NCBI GenBank assembly: GCA_019694165.1
Contig: JAIBCL010000001.1
Coordinates: forward strand, 248,001-312,000
Length of the DNA stretch: 64,000 bases
Reading direction: 5' to 3'
Origin: Verrucomicrobiaceae bacterium
GTDB taxonomy: Bacteria; Verrucomicrobiota; Verrucomicrobiia; Verrucomicrobiales; Verrucomicrobiaceae
In this document: positions 51,447 to 61,005 of the stretch, piece by piece
How positions within the stretch are numbered: position 1 is the first letter of the stretch
Layout of the letters: the number at the start of each line of letters is the position of its first letter
Program-made: the position numbers and the translations under genes
Notes under the pieces: model-generated
Databases searched by the model: none
Seen by the model: only the letters and a program-made list of their open reading frames with translations
Told to the model about the DNA's origin: nothing

Positions 51447-52568
51447 ATGAGCAAAAAACTCAACATCGCCGTCGTCGGCCTCGGTTTTGGCGCCGAGTTC
51501 ATCCCCATCTGGCAGCTTCATCCGGACACCGCTTGCCACGCCATCTGCCAGCGCGACAGGGCAAAGCTCGACGCCATCGGCGACGCCTTCGGCATGGAGG
51601 TGCGCTACGATGACTTCAAGAAGCTGCTCAAGGACCCGAACATCGACGCCGTGCACATCAACTCTCCCATCCCCGACCACGGATGGATGAGCATTGAGGC
51701 GCTGAAGGCCGGCAAGCATGTGGCCTGCACGGTGCCGATGGCCACGAACATCGAAGACTGCAAGAAGATCGTCGAGTTGGTGAAGAAGACCGGCCTGAAG
51801 TACATGATGATGGAGACGGTGGTGTATGCGCGCGAGTTCCTCTACATGCGCGAGTGCCTCCGCAGCGGCATCCTTGGGCGCCTGCAGTTCGTGCAGGCAT
51901 CCCACCAGCAGGACATGGACGGCTGGCCGAACTACTGGCCCGGCCTGCCGCCGATGTGGTATGCCACGCATTGTGTCGGCCCCGTGGCGGGGTTGGTCGG
52001 CAAGCCGGCGGAATACGTGAGCTGCTTTGGCTCCGGCCGCATCCGCCCTGAGTTGATCAAGGCCTACAAGTCATCCTTTGCCGTAGAGACCGCGCACATC
52101 AAATTCAAGGACAGCGACGTCTCCGCGCGCATCATCCGCAGCCTCTTCGACACCGCGCGGCAGTATCGGGAAAGCATCGACGTTTATGGCGACCGCGCGT
52201 CCATCGAGTGGCCTCTCATCGAGCATGAGCCTCTCATCATGCACCGCGCAAAGCTCCCCGAACCGAAGATCCCGAAGACGGTTAAGGCACCCGACTATGC
52301 GAAGCTGCTGCCAAAGCCGATCCAGCCCTTCACCACCAAGGGCGTGTACGATCTCGCCAAGAAAACGCATCTGAGCTTCACCCAGGGCGCAGGCCACGGT
52401 GGCAGTCATCCGCATCTCGCGCACGAATTCGCCACCGCGCTCGTCGAAGACCGCGATCCCTTCCCGAACGCAAAGCAAAGCGCGAACTGGACCTGCGTCG
52501 GCCTCTGCGCCCACGAGTCCGCGCTGGCCGGCGGGAAGATCGTCAAGCTGCCGGCTTTCACGGTGTGA
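51447..52568 (+). CDS. Gfo/Idh/MocA-family NAD(P)-dependent oxidoreductase
   Basis: 373 residues. The N-terminal Rossmann fold shows IAVVGLGFGAEFIP (GxGxxx near residue 10) and the family EKP-like position is altered to CTVPMATN near residue 95. The C-terminal alpha/beta domain has the catalytic-type His region in WYATHCVGP. Its substrate is likely a sugar or cyclitol derivative. Its own promoter is predicted and no partner genes adjoin, so the pathway is unknown. Confidence 0.88.
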   Translation: MSKKLNIAVVGLGFGAEFIPIWQLHPDTACHAICQRDRAKLDAIGDAFGMEVRYDDFKKLLKDPNIDAVHINSPIPDHGWMSIEALKAGKHVACTVPMATNIEDCKKIVELVKKTGLKYMMMETVVYAREFLYMRECLRSGILGRLQFVQASHQQDMDGWPNYWPGLPPMWYATHCVGPVAGLVGKPAEYVSCFGSGRIRPELIKAYKSSFAVETAHIKFKDSDVSARIIRSLFDTARQYRESIDVYGDRASIEWPLIEHEPLIMHRAKLPEPKIPKTVKAPDYAKLLPKPIQPFTTKGVYDLAKKTHLSFTQGAGHGGSHPHLAHEFATALVEDRDPFPNAKQSANWTCVGLCAHESALAGGKIVKLPAFTV

Positions 52569-52685
52569 TGCACTGCCAGGCCTGGTGCCTGCAGAAGTCT
52601 GACCCAGCGAGGACACGCCGCGGAGCGTGAGAGCAGGCTACGTGCCTCCACCTCGAAGGCGCGAAGCCACGGAGCAGGGATCCCG

Positions 52686-54170
52686 TCACTTCGATTTGAT
52701 CACCCCTTCGAGCGCACCTTCCAGCAGCCGGTTGAGAAAGCGCTTGGTATCGAATTCCGGCTTCAGCTTCGAGAGCCGGCCGGATGACTTCGCGTCAAAG
52801 TAGATCCGACCCTTCTCGTCCTTCAGCGCCTTGAGCAATGTCTCGCCGAGATCCTTGCCGGCGTTGTTGACGACGGCCGTGCTCAATCTCGCCTGGAGCG
52901 CCGGTCCGCATGTGATCCGCAGTTGGAAATTGTGATCGTCGTCCGATGGATTCAGCCAGCTTCCCTTCTCCAACGACAGTTCGAAGTCGGCCAGCACAAA
53001 GCGCGCGCGCTCCGCAAACATGGAGCGGTCCTGTCGCGGGATGATGTGAATGTCCGCGTTCTCGATCAAGGGACCGCCCATTGGCAGGTCGCTGATGTCG
53101 ATGCCGTATTGCGCCATCTTCTCCAGTTCCTTCACCCCCGTCTCACCGACCTTCATGAAGCCGCCGAAGACGGAGTTCTTCTTCACCGTGAGACGCAAGT
53201 CGGACGCAGGCTGCCAACGGCCCGTCGTGGCATCGAATGGATTTACCGTGCCACCGCCCTCGAAGTCGATCTCCGCCATCGTTACCTCGCGCCGATTCTC
53301 CTTCGGACCGATGCGGCCGCGCTGCTTGAGCCGGCCGTCAAGCGCCAGCTTGAAGCTGTTGTGCCCGGCCAGGTCGTCAGGATTCACATCGATGTCGCCG
53401 ATGGTGAAGTTCAAGTCGGAGACATCTGTCTTCGTGGTGCTCTTGTGATCGATGCGGTGAAACTCCACATGCTCAAGGCTGGCACGCTCGACCAGAATCG
53501 ACAGACCGAGCTGCTTGGCTTCGAAGCCTCTGCGCTGGTGCTTCTTCTTCTCCGCAGGTGCCCTCTCTGGAGCGGTTGCAGTTGCCGCCGCCGAGGCCGG
53601 CGAGGTCGCCTCCCCTGCCCCGGCCGTCGAAGCGGCGGGTGCTGAAGCGCTGCTCACGAGTTCCGGTGTCACGGACTTGGTCGTCGCTGCCACCACGACC
53701 GGCGCCTCCTCCTTCGTTTCCCTCCCCGGCTTCGAAAACAAAACCCCGAGCGAGCTGACTCCTTCCTTCGACACGTCCTCGCGCACCGCCAGGTCGGAGA
53801 GCACCAACTGCCGCACGTTCAGCGTGCCAGTCAGCAAATCCTGCAACCGCACCTCCAGCACCGAGCGCTTGCAAGACACATCCGCCTTCCCTGGATCCAG
53901 CGGCGCCCGCAGCGCCAGCGGCTTTGCAGATTCTTCATCACGCGGCGCGATGCGGCACCCTGTCACCTCCAGCCGCGCAGGACTCGCCATGAGCAGAAGC
54001 GACACGTTGTCGATCTCCGCCCGGCAATTCCACGAGTTCTCCATCTCCGACACGATGGCCTCACGGCTGAGCTTCTTCTCCAGCCACCAGCGCAGGCCGG
54101 CTCCACCCGCGATGGCGAGCACCGCCAGCGTGCCCGCGGCAAGAACCAGTTTCTTCACTCCAGACTTCAT
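52686..54170 (-). CDS. AsmA-like envelope protein
   Basis: 494 residues from the ATG at 54168-54170; a longer start adds 9 residues. One N-terminal membrane helix (LVLAAGTLAVLAIAGGAGLRWWL) is followed by AsmA/DUF748-like repeated strands (SLLLMASPARLEVTGCRI, LRLTVKKNSVFGGFM). Ala/Pro/Thr linker residues about 175-215 separate two halves. Proteins of this class bridge inner and outer membrane and are tied to lipid transport or envelope assembly. The C-terminus ends close to a helical GVIKSK. Convergent with the oxidoreductase gene. Confidence 0.65.
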   Translation of the reverse strand: MKSGVKKLVLAAGTLAVLAIAGGAGLRWWLEKKLSREAIVSEMENSWNCRAEIDNVSLLLMASPARLEVTGCRIAPRDEESAKPLALRAPLDPGKADVSCKRSVLEVRLQDLLTGTLNVRQLVLSDLAVREDVSKEGVSSLGVLFSKPGRETKEEAPVVVAATTKSVTPELVSSASAPAASTAGAGEATSPASAAATATAPERAPAEKKKHQRRGFEAKQLGLSILVERASLEHVEFHRIDHKSTTKTDVSDLNFTIGDIDVNPDDLAGHNSFKLALDGRLKQRGRIGPKENRREVTMAEIDFEGGGTVNPFDATTGRWQPASDLRLTVKKNSVFGGFMKVGETGVKELEKMAQYGIDISDLPMGGPLIENADIHIIPRQDRSMFAERARFVLADFELSLEKGSWLNPSDDDHNFQLRITCGPALQARLSTAVVNNAGKDLGETLLKALKDEKGRIYFDAKSSGRLSKLKPEFDTKRFLNRLLEGALEGVIKSK

Positions 54171-54318
54171 GATGCCCGGAGCATAGCGTCGTTTCATGCA
54201 TGCGCATCCGTCGCGTTGCGTTTCTCCGGCCCCGGTGCATGGCCGGACCAGTGCAGGTTGGAGCCAGCCGGCAGTCTCGCCGTTTCCAGAGAGAGCCGCA
54301 CTCGCGGCATGAAAACGC

Positions 54319-54348
54319 TTGACACTGTAACAGTTGTCCTGTTACACT
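54319..54348 (+). promoter_or_regulatory. promoter with overlapping operator of the GntR/ABC operon
   Basis: TTGACA (54319-54324) and TACACT (54343-54348) with 18 bases between. A perfect inverted repeat, TGTAACAG-N5-CTGTTACA (54326-54346), fills the spacer. This matches the style of YtrA-type GntR autoregulation, so the regulator at 54367 probably represses itself and the ABC genes. The predicted transcript start is only about 10 bases before the ATG. Confidence 0.7.
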
Positions 54349-54366
54349 CGGCACAGCACTCAGCCA

Positions 54367-54774
54367 ATGCTGCCATTTTCCCTCCAGCTCCAAGATGGTG
54401 TGCCGGTCTCGGACCAGATCGTCCAGGCCGTGCGCAAGGCGATGCTGACGGGGCAGCTCAAGGCGGGCGATGAATTCCCCAGCGTGCGCACGCTCAGCCA
54501 GGAGCTGCGCATCAGCCCCACGACGGCGCACAAGGTCGTGCTTGCCCTGAAGGACGGTGGCTATCTCGCTTCGCGGCCCGGCATCGGCATGGTGGTGACG
54601 GCACCGGAGCAGCCGCACATCGACGACCGGCTGGAGCAGCTCGCGCCGGCGTGCCGGGAGCTGCTGAAAGAGGCGGCGGATTTGCATTTGAGCTTCAACC
54701 AGGTCGTCGAGGCGCTCAAACGCGCGGGTGGTCCCGGCCTCGATCTCGTCCGCAGCACGCGCAGCAAGAAATAA
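54367..54774 (+). CDS. GntR-family transcriptional regulator (YtrA subfamily)
   Basis: 135 residues from the ATG at 54367. The winged-helix domain (VSDQIVQAVRKAMLTGQLKAG, PSVRTLSQELRISPTTAHKV, GYLASRPGIGMVV) occupies residues 15-78. The short C-terminal helical region without an effector domain is characteristic of YtrA-type regulators that control ABC exporters. It lies 6 bases before the ATPase gene and downstream of a likely self-operator. Confidence 0.9.
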   Translation: MLPFSLQLQDGVPVSDQIVQAVRKAMLTGQLKAGDEFPSVRTLSQELRISPTTAHKVVLALKDGGYLASRPGIGMVVTAPEQPHIDDRLEQLAPACRELLKEAADLHLSFNQVVEALKRAGGPGLDLVRSTRSKK

Positions 54775-54780
54775 CCCGTC

Positions 54781-55686
54781 ATGATTACGATCAGCGATCT
54801 CCACAAACGCTTCCGCAGCGTCGAGGCCGTCAGCGGTCTCTCACTCGACGTGCCGGAAGGCCAGGTCACCGCCTTCCTCGGTCCAAACGGCGCGGGCAAG
54901 AGCACCACGATCAAATGCCTGCTCAATCTTCACCGGCCCGATACTGGCAGCGCCACCGTGCTCGGCGTCGATTCGCGCAGGCTCGGTCCCGCGCAGTTTG
55001 CGAACCTGGGCTACGTCAGCGAGAACATGGAGCTGCCGCTGTGGATGACGGTGCAGCAATTCCTCGACTACTGCCGCCCGCTCTATCCGCAGTGGGATGC
55101 CGCGTTCGAGAAACAACTTCTCGCGCAATTCGATTTGCCGCCACTCACGAAGCTCAAAGATCTCTCGCGCGGCACGAGGATGAAAGCCGCGCTGCTGAGC
55201 AGTCTCGCATATCGGCCGAAGCTCGTGGTGCTCGATGAGCCGTTCAGCGGCCTCGATCCGCTCGTGCGCGACGAGTTCATCCGCGGCCTGCTGGAACTCA
55301 CCGAGCAGGAAGGCTGGACTGTTTTTGTGTCATCGCACGACATCGAGGAAGTGCAGCGTCTCGCCGATCGCGTCGCCATCATCAATCGCGGCAGGCTTGC
55401 GCTCGATGAGACGAGCGAGTCCCTGCAAGCGCGCTTCCGTGCCGTCGAGATCGTCCTGCCCGACGGAGCAGCCGCTCCCGCGTCGCTGCCCGCCGACTGG
55501 ATGCATCTCGAGCAAGCCGGCCGCACTCTGCGCTTCATCGCCTCGCGCCACGAGCAAGATGACGCGCTCGCTGCCACGATCCACTCGGCACTGCCGCAAG
55601 CCGTGTCACATCAAGCGCGCGCCATGAGCCTGAGGGAAATCTTTGTCGCGCTCGCGAGAGCTTACCGTCTGGAGGGCAAGGCATGA
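54781..55686 (+). CDS. ABC transporter ATP-binding protein
   Basis: 301 residues. Walker A GPNGAGKST (residues about 38-46), signature LSRGTRMKAAL, Walker B LVVLDEPFSGLDP and H-loop SSHDIEEV are all present. The C-terminal 80 residues resemble the extra domain of exporter ATPases. It probably energises the membrane proteins encoded at 56402-60806. The opposite-strand VapC-like gene ends only 2 bases after this stop. Confidence 0.93.
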   Translation: MITISDLHKRFRSVEAVSGLSLDVPEGQVTAFLGPNGAGKSTTIKCLLNLHRPDTGSATVLGVDSRRLGPAQFANLGYVSENMELPLWMTVQQFLDYCRPLYPQWDAAFEKQLLAQFDLPPLTKLKDLSRGTRMKAALLSSLAYRPKLVVLDEPFSGLDPLVRDEFIRGLLELTEQEGWTVFVSSHDIEEVQRLADRVAIINRGRLALDETSESLQARFRAVEIVLPDGAAAPASLPADWMHLEQAGRTLRFIASRHEQDDALAATIHSALPQAVSHQARAMSLREIFVALARAYRLEGKA

Positions 55687-55688
55687 GA

Positions 55689-56108
55689 TCAATCCAGCCA
55701 GTTTTCGACGCGCAGGCCGGGCACTTTTTTGAAGTCCGCGAAGTTCCGTGTCAGCACGGTGGCATTGTATTCGAGCGCGATGCTTGCGATGCGGAGGTCC
55801 ATGGCGCCGATGTTCACCTTCCGGCCCCTCAAGCTGTCAAAGATGTCCGCCGCATCATCCGTCCACGGCAGCAAAAACCATTTCGAGATTCCTTCGAGGC
55901 TGTCTTGAAAATCGTGATAGGCGCTGACACCGCGATCCCGCTGATGGTGAGGCTGAATTTGCGCAAGCCAGCCCTTCAGCACTTCTTGTGCGGTCACGAC
56001 AGTCAGAAAGCATTCGTCGCCAGAATCTCGCAACCTTTGCACAAGGCGAGCACCAATCACACTTTCCTCGGCGATCTCCCGATAGTGATTGGTGTCAAGA
56101 ATGAGCAT
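55689..56108 (-). CDS. PIN-domain toxin, VapC-like
   Basis: 139 residues with all PIN acidic positions: ILDTNHYR, VTAQEVLKG, IGAMDLRIA and LTRNFADF, with the sequence ending in the usual Val-Pro-Gly-Leu. A likely endoribonuclease. It overlaps its antitoxin gene by 14 bases. The pair lies between two members of a plus-strand ABC operon, which it interrupts, so it was probably acquired later. Confidence 0.88.
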   Translation of the reverse strand: MLILDTNHYREIAEESVIGARLVQRLRDSGDECFLTVVTAQEVLKGWLAQIQPHHQRDRGVSAYHDFQDSLEGISKWFLLPWTDDAADIFDSLRGRKVNIGAMDLRIASIALEYNATVLTRNFADFKKVPGLRVENWLD

Positions 56109-56319
56109 TCAGTTCCTCGATGGACTGTCGATTCATTTCCTCCCGCCACTCAGCCCCCATCCGGATTGCATCGGCAAAGTGCTGGCTGCCTTTCATGTGT
56201 CCCACGGTTTCCTTCCAAGCTCCTCGTGTGGGAACATGGAGGCCGAGGCGGTTCATCTTCTCCACGACGGCAGCATATTGTTCATCCGTGGTCATCACTT
56301 GGTCCGAGGCTGTTTTCAT
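56095..56319 (-). CDS. antitoxin partner of the VapC-like protein
   Basis: 74 residues. Largely helical, with DEQYAAVVEKMNRLGL at the N-terminal half and EWREEMNRQSIEELNAHS at the C-terminus. The family was not identified; it is called an antitoxin from its size, overlap and order with the toxin gene. Confidence 0.65.
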   Translation of the reverse strand: MKTASDQVMTTDEQYAAVVEKMNRLGLHVPTRGAWKETVGHMKGSQHFADAIRMGAEWREEMNRQSIEELNAHS

Positions 56320-56401
56320 GCGGCCATTCTAACGGTCATCCGTCCGGCTGCCAATCGCCATTTCCCTGCGCGCGGTTTCGTCATTCTGAATTCGTCATTC
56401 C

Positions 56402-58939
56402 ATGAACCTCGCCCTCCACCACTTCTGCAAAGAGTTCCGCTACCTGCGGCTGCGCTGGTTCGCGTTCCTCGTGCTGCTCGCGCTCGATCTGGCGGTGAAT
56501 CTGGAATGGCTGTTTCCGCTGCGGGCGGACTCGCCGCCGCGCTTCTGGCTGTATCACATGCCGTTCGCGGTGATGCTGGCGGGCATCTCGTTGCTGTCGG
56601 GATGTCCGGAGGATCGGCCGGGGAATGATCGGAGCTTCATCGGCACGCGACCGCTGGCGCTGCGCTCATACTGGCTTGCGCGCGCTGGCGTGTGGCTGGG
56701 CTTGATGGTGCTGCCGTTGGTTTTGCAAAATGTGATTTACCTCGCGCTGTCGCATCGGCCGTGGAGCGATGTGTGGCGCGGTGCGTTCGAGCGCGGGTGG
56801 ATGGTGCTGGGGCTGACGGGCTGTCTGCTCCCGCTGTCGGCTTTGCTCCGGCGTGGCGAGGGCTGGTGGATGACGGTGAGCGTCGCTGTCGTGGTGACGG
56901 CGCTTTCAAGGGCGCTCGATGTTGTCGCGGCAAAATGGTTCAACACGTCATTCAGCCATTCGGAAACCACGGCGGGCGTCGTCGCGGGGCTCGCCTGTTT
57001 TGGATTGGGCACGGCGTGGCTGGCATGGCGTCAGCAAAGGCAGAGCATCGCACCGCGTCGGAAACTGGTGTGGCTCTGCGGCCTGGCCTGCGCGGCGCTT
57101 CTGGTGGCTGGCTGGTGGCCTTTTCAGAATCCGAACAACGCGCCGCAAGACGAGCGGCTGGTGCAAAAGATCGCGCCGGGCCTGAAGGTGAGTTTCGATC
57201 TGGCGCGGTTTCAGTTCGAGGGCTTCGACTCTGATTACAGCAAGTGGATCAATGCCTACACCGACATCGACACGGGTCACGCCGACATCCATGCGACGCT
57301 TCGTGAGAAGAACTTCGTCGTCACCCAAAGCGGCAAACGGTTCGGCACAGATGCGAGCACCTTCGGATATCCTGTGCGATCCACGATCAACTCGATGCCG
57401 TCCGAAGTGACGCGCGGCGACCGGGTGCTGCGCGATCTCTTTCCCGCAGGCTCGCTGTTCATGAACCCAGGCCAGATGGGAACGTGGCGGAATGACGAGC
57501 AAACAAACCTGGCAACGCTCACGGAGCCGTTCCCCGATCCCGATCAACCGCTGCGCATCGAGTCGGACTACCGCGTGGACTGGTTCCGGCGTGATCGCGC
57601 CATCGACCTGCCGCTCACGGCGGGCACACGCGGCGAGTGCGACAGCGACGCCTGGAGCATCTTGCGCGTGCAGGAGCACACGGGCCGCGATGGCGCGCAG
57701 CAAGGCAGCGTGCTCGTGGACATCCGCTGGGATCACCGCGAGCACTGGGACTGCCGCGACAGCTCCGTGCCCATTCTCTACTCGCCTGAGCGCCGGCTTG
57801 TGTGGCTGATGCCGTTGATTTCCGAAAGAGGTCTGCGAGGTGAACTCACCGGCTGGAGTCGTGGTGCCATGCGGCTGATTTGGCAGAACGTGTTGAACTA
57901 CGCCGACGGTGAGGACGCTGGCGTGAAGGTGGCAAACCTGCGCCTCATCCTGCTGCGCAGCCGTTACCTCGGCAGCAGCAAGTGGAGCTGGAAGTCGCCC
58001 GACATCCGGCTTGCCGACTACACCGAGCACTCACAAGACAAGTATCACTTCTCGTACTCACCCATCTACAAAGGGCGCGAAGTGAAGGCCTATCACGAGC
58101 GCATCGCCACGCTGAAGCCACCGTCCGCCAGCAGCGCCGAGCCGGAAGTGCGCCGCTACCTTTACGATGTGCTGTCGGCCATTCACAAAACGCAATCCTG
58201 TTACCAGAAGGCTGCGTTCTCGGACATCACGAATGCCTTCCGTCCGCTCGCCGAGCACCATTTGACGCAACTGCTGCAGCTCCCCTCCGAACTGTGGCCG
58301 GGCTGGAGCAACCGACCACCGATCACGATCCTCGACGAGTATCTCAAAGACGAACACCTCGATGTGGTGATCGACCTCGCGCTCACGAACTCTCGAATGG
58401 TCGATACGGTGATCCGCAAGGGCTGGGCCGAACAGGCAAAGCGCCTCCTGCCACAAATTCTCGCCATGCCGCAACTGCCCTACGGCATCGAAGACCTGCT
58501 GCTCGCCTGGGGCGATGACGCTTCGCACGAGCGACTGCTCAAAGAACAACGACGCTGGCCGCGAGACTCGACGATGGAGGAGCTGAACAAGGTTCCAGCG
58601 CTGCGCCCTCGCCTTGAGGTGATCGCGCGCGAGACATACGGCAAAATCGTGCCCGTGATCAGCACGGATGATGCCTGGGATGTCGAGCATCTCGGCATCG
58701 CGACAGATTTCGGAGTCCGCGAAGCGCTGGATGCATCGCTGAGATGGCTGGCGCTGGCTGGTGAGTTGCCTGACGACCGTCGCTATTGGCCGAGACCGAA
58801 CTTGCTCGATGCCGACGGGAGCGAGTTCTGGAAAGAAGACATGGACGAGGCGCTGCAATGGCCGCGCTACCGCCATCTGAAGGTCGAAGACTTCGATTAC
58901 CTGCCCGAGAAACGCGCCTGGAAGCTCCGCACGCCATGA
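56402..58939 (+). CDS. very large ABC-2-type membrane protein with extracytoplasmic region
   Basis: 845 residues. The first about 240 residues contain six or so membrane helices, as in ABC-2 permeases (FLVLLALDLAVNLEWLF, VLPLVLQNVIYLAL, VVVTALSRALDVVAA, LAGLACFGLGTAWL-like). The remaining about 600 residues are soluble and probably face the periplasm, without recognised domain. It should form the membrane part of an exporter with the ATPase at 54781. Its stop overlaps the next start (ATGA at 58936-58939). Confidence 0.7.
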   Translation: MNLALHHFCKEFRYLRLRWFAFLVLLALDLAVNLEWLFPLRADSPPRFWLYHMPFAVMLAGISLLSGCPEDRPGNDRSFIGTRPLALRSYWLARAGVWLGLMVLPLVLQNVIYLALSHRPWSDVWRGAFERGWMVLGLTGCLLPLSALLRRGEGWWMTVSVAVVVTALSRALDVVAAKWFNTSFSHSETTAGVVAGLACFGLGTAWLAWRQQRQSIAPRRKLVWLCGLACAALLVAGWWPFQNPNNAPQDERLVQKIAPGLKVSFDLARFQFEGFDSDYSKWINAYTDIDTGHADIHATLREKNFVVTQSGKRFGTDASTFGYPVRSTINSMPSEVTRGDRVLRDLFPAGSLFMNPGQMGTWRNDEQTNLATLTEPFPDPDQPLRIESDYRVDWFRRDRAIDLPLTAGTRGECDSDAWSILRVQEHTGRDGAQQGSVLVDIRWDHREHWDCRDSSVPILYSPERRLVWLMPLISERGLRGELTGWSRGAMRLIWQNVLNYADGEDAGVKVANLRLILLRSRYLGSSKWSWKSPDIRLADYTEHSQDKYHFSYSPIYKGREVKAYHERIATLKPPSASSAEPEVRRYLYDVLSAIHKTQSCYQKAAFSDITNAFRPLAEHHLTQLLQLPSELWPGWSNRPPITILDEYLKDEHLDVVIDLALTNSRMVDTVIRKGWAEQAKRLLPQILAMPQLPYGIEDLLLAWGDDASHERLLKEQRRWPRDSTMEELNKVPALRPRLEVIARETYGKIVPVISTDDAWDVEHLGIATDFGVREALDASLRWLALAGELPDDRRYWPRPNLLDADGSEFWKEDMDEALQWPRYRHLKVEDFDYLPEKRAWKLRTP

Positions 58940-60806
58940 CCTTGCCTTTTCATCTGCGACTCCTTCATCAGTTCCGCCACGAGTGGCGTCAGCATCGCCT
59001 CATCGCTCTCGGCTGGACGCTCTGGCTGCTGCTGCGCCGCCATCCCGCGCTCATCTCGGCCACGGACGTCGGTGAGGTGGTCATCATCACCATCCTCGCC
59101 GCAGCCACCATCGCGTGGTTGTGCGTGCGCGCGGATGCACCGTCGAACACTGACACCGCTTCGCTCACGCGGCCCATCGGACAAAGCGTCGTCTGGCTGG
59201 CGAAGCTCGCGTTTTTCATCACCGCCATCTGCCTGCCGCTGCTCATCATCGAGAGCTGGGCATGGCGCGGTTTCGGGCATGATTGGAAACAATACACTGC
59301 GCTGTCCGCCGGCTGGCTGCTCAGCGCGGGCATCGTGCTCGGCATCGCGGCGGCGATCACCGCGCTGGCGGCCACCACACGGCAGGTCATCGCACTCGGC
59401 ATTTGCGGATTGCTCGGTGCGGTCTTCGTGATCGTTCTCGGCGGCAAAGTGGCGCGATCCATCGACGAGCGCACCGTGGACCTCGACACCTGCGCCAATC
59501 TCGTGGGAGTCGCGGTGTGTTTTATCGGTCTCATCGCCGCATGGTGGATCGCTTCGGTGCCGCGTCGTCGTATGATCGCGGGTGTGGTGCTGGTTTCATC
59601 CCTCATCGCCGCGCCCATCGTGACCGCGTGCTGGTCGGTGAACTGGCTCAAAGCGCCGCCGCTGCTTTATCCGGCGCAGAAGCTCACGGTGAAAACCGGC
59701 AAAGCCGATCCAGCCGACAAGAAGCCGGGCCGCGCCCTGTGGCCGACCTTGCGCATCGTCGGACTCGGCAAAGACGAGGTGGCCAGCATCGTCGATTTTG
59801 CACCCGTCACCGAGTCCGCCGAATGGCCGCCGCTCGGCAGCTACTCAGACGTGCCGCTGAACACGCGCGGCTACGATGCGTGGCTCCATCACGATCATGT
59901 GAAGGCGCTCATGAACCACAGCCCGCCCGCCACGCTGTGGAATGACTATTTGAACAACGACCTGCTCTATCACGGACGCAAGCCCCTGCGCGAGAGCATC
60001 AGCCCGCTGCGACTCGATCCCAAGGCGCCGCCCACGCGCTGGCGGCTGCGGCTCGCCGTGCATGAGATGAAGCCCGTGGTCACCGTGCCCTACAAGCAAC
60101 TGTGGACGCAGAGCAACGCCTTCCTCATCCGTCCCGGTGTGCGTGTGGAGTTCGATCCGTACGTCTGGCACTTCGGCGGCTGGGAGCTGCATGGCCGTCT
60201 CCACCGTCTGCGCTCCACCGTTCTGCCGCGCGGGAACCACGCGCCGATGCGTTTTCCCAATCGCGTGCTCAGCGATGCCTTTCTCCTCGTGCTCGAAGAC
60301 CCCGAACTGCGAGAGAACGAAGCGCGCGATCTCAACATCACGCAGCCCGGCTGGGGCGAGGGATCGGCCTTCATCGACGAAGCCTGGCAGGCCGACGACA
60401 AACAAGGTTTCAAAATCCGCATGTGGGAACCCGCCGCGCAGCTCTACCTTCTCAACACCAAACGCGAAGACTGGATCAACCGCCTCAACGCCACCCTCTG
60501 GCACGCCGAGGCGCGCGGCACCATCGATCTCGAACTGAGCGCCGAGCAGATGAAGGAAGTGCTCTTCGTCGAGCCGCCGAAGACGTCGGCAGCGTCGATT
60601 CATCGACAGGCTGGATGCACGCCGCCTTCCTCAGTTGCGGACTCCACACACCCCACGCTCCATGGCTCCGCCTCGTCCTCGGTCTCACCACGCGTGACGA
60701 ATGGATCAAGAACACCACGGTCCAAATCTTCGTCACCGACTACCACGGCATCCGCGACTTCGACCTGAGCGTCGAGGATTTGAAGATGGTCACATCGCCG
60801 CAGTGA
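58936..60806 (+). CDS. second large ABC-2-type membrane protein, apparently frameshifted near 60580
   Basis: Starts at 58936 inside the previous stop codon. Residues 1-250 have several membrane helices (AATIAWLCVRAD, FFITAICLPLLIIESWAW, LSAGIVLGIAAAITAL) and a soluble C-terminal region follows. The open frame ends at 60768 in a Ser/Thr-rich, out-of-frame-looking tail. Another frame continues from about 60582 with a plausible TGWMHAAFLSCGLHTPHAPW and reaches a stop at 60806. The true protein is probably the joined product of about 623 residues. One deleted base or a sequencing error near 60580 explains the break; no slippery heptamer is visible. Confidence 0.65.
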
Positions 60807-61005
60807 TGATCCCCATCCGGCGGAAATGTGTGGCAACGTGACACCTGGGACGATGCGGCAGCGTGGGCCGGAGGGCCGAACACGGCCGTTGGGATTCGAC
60901 GCAGTCGAAGGCGACAGGCCGCGCAACGCTGGCGGCCGTCCGGATCGCGTGTCCTGACGAAGGCTTGTCTTGCAAGGCAGAATGCCCGGTGGATCGTTCG
61001 GGCGC

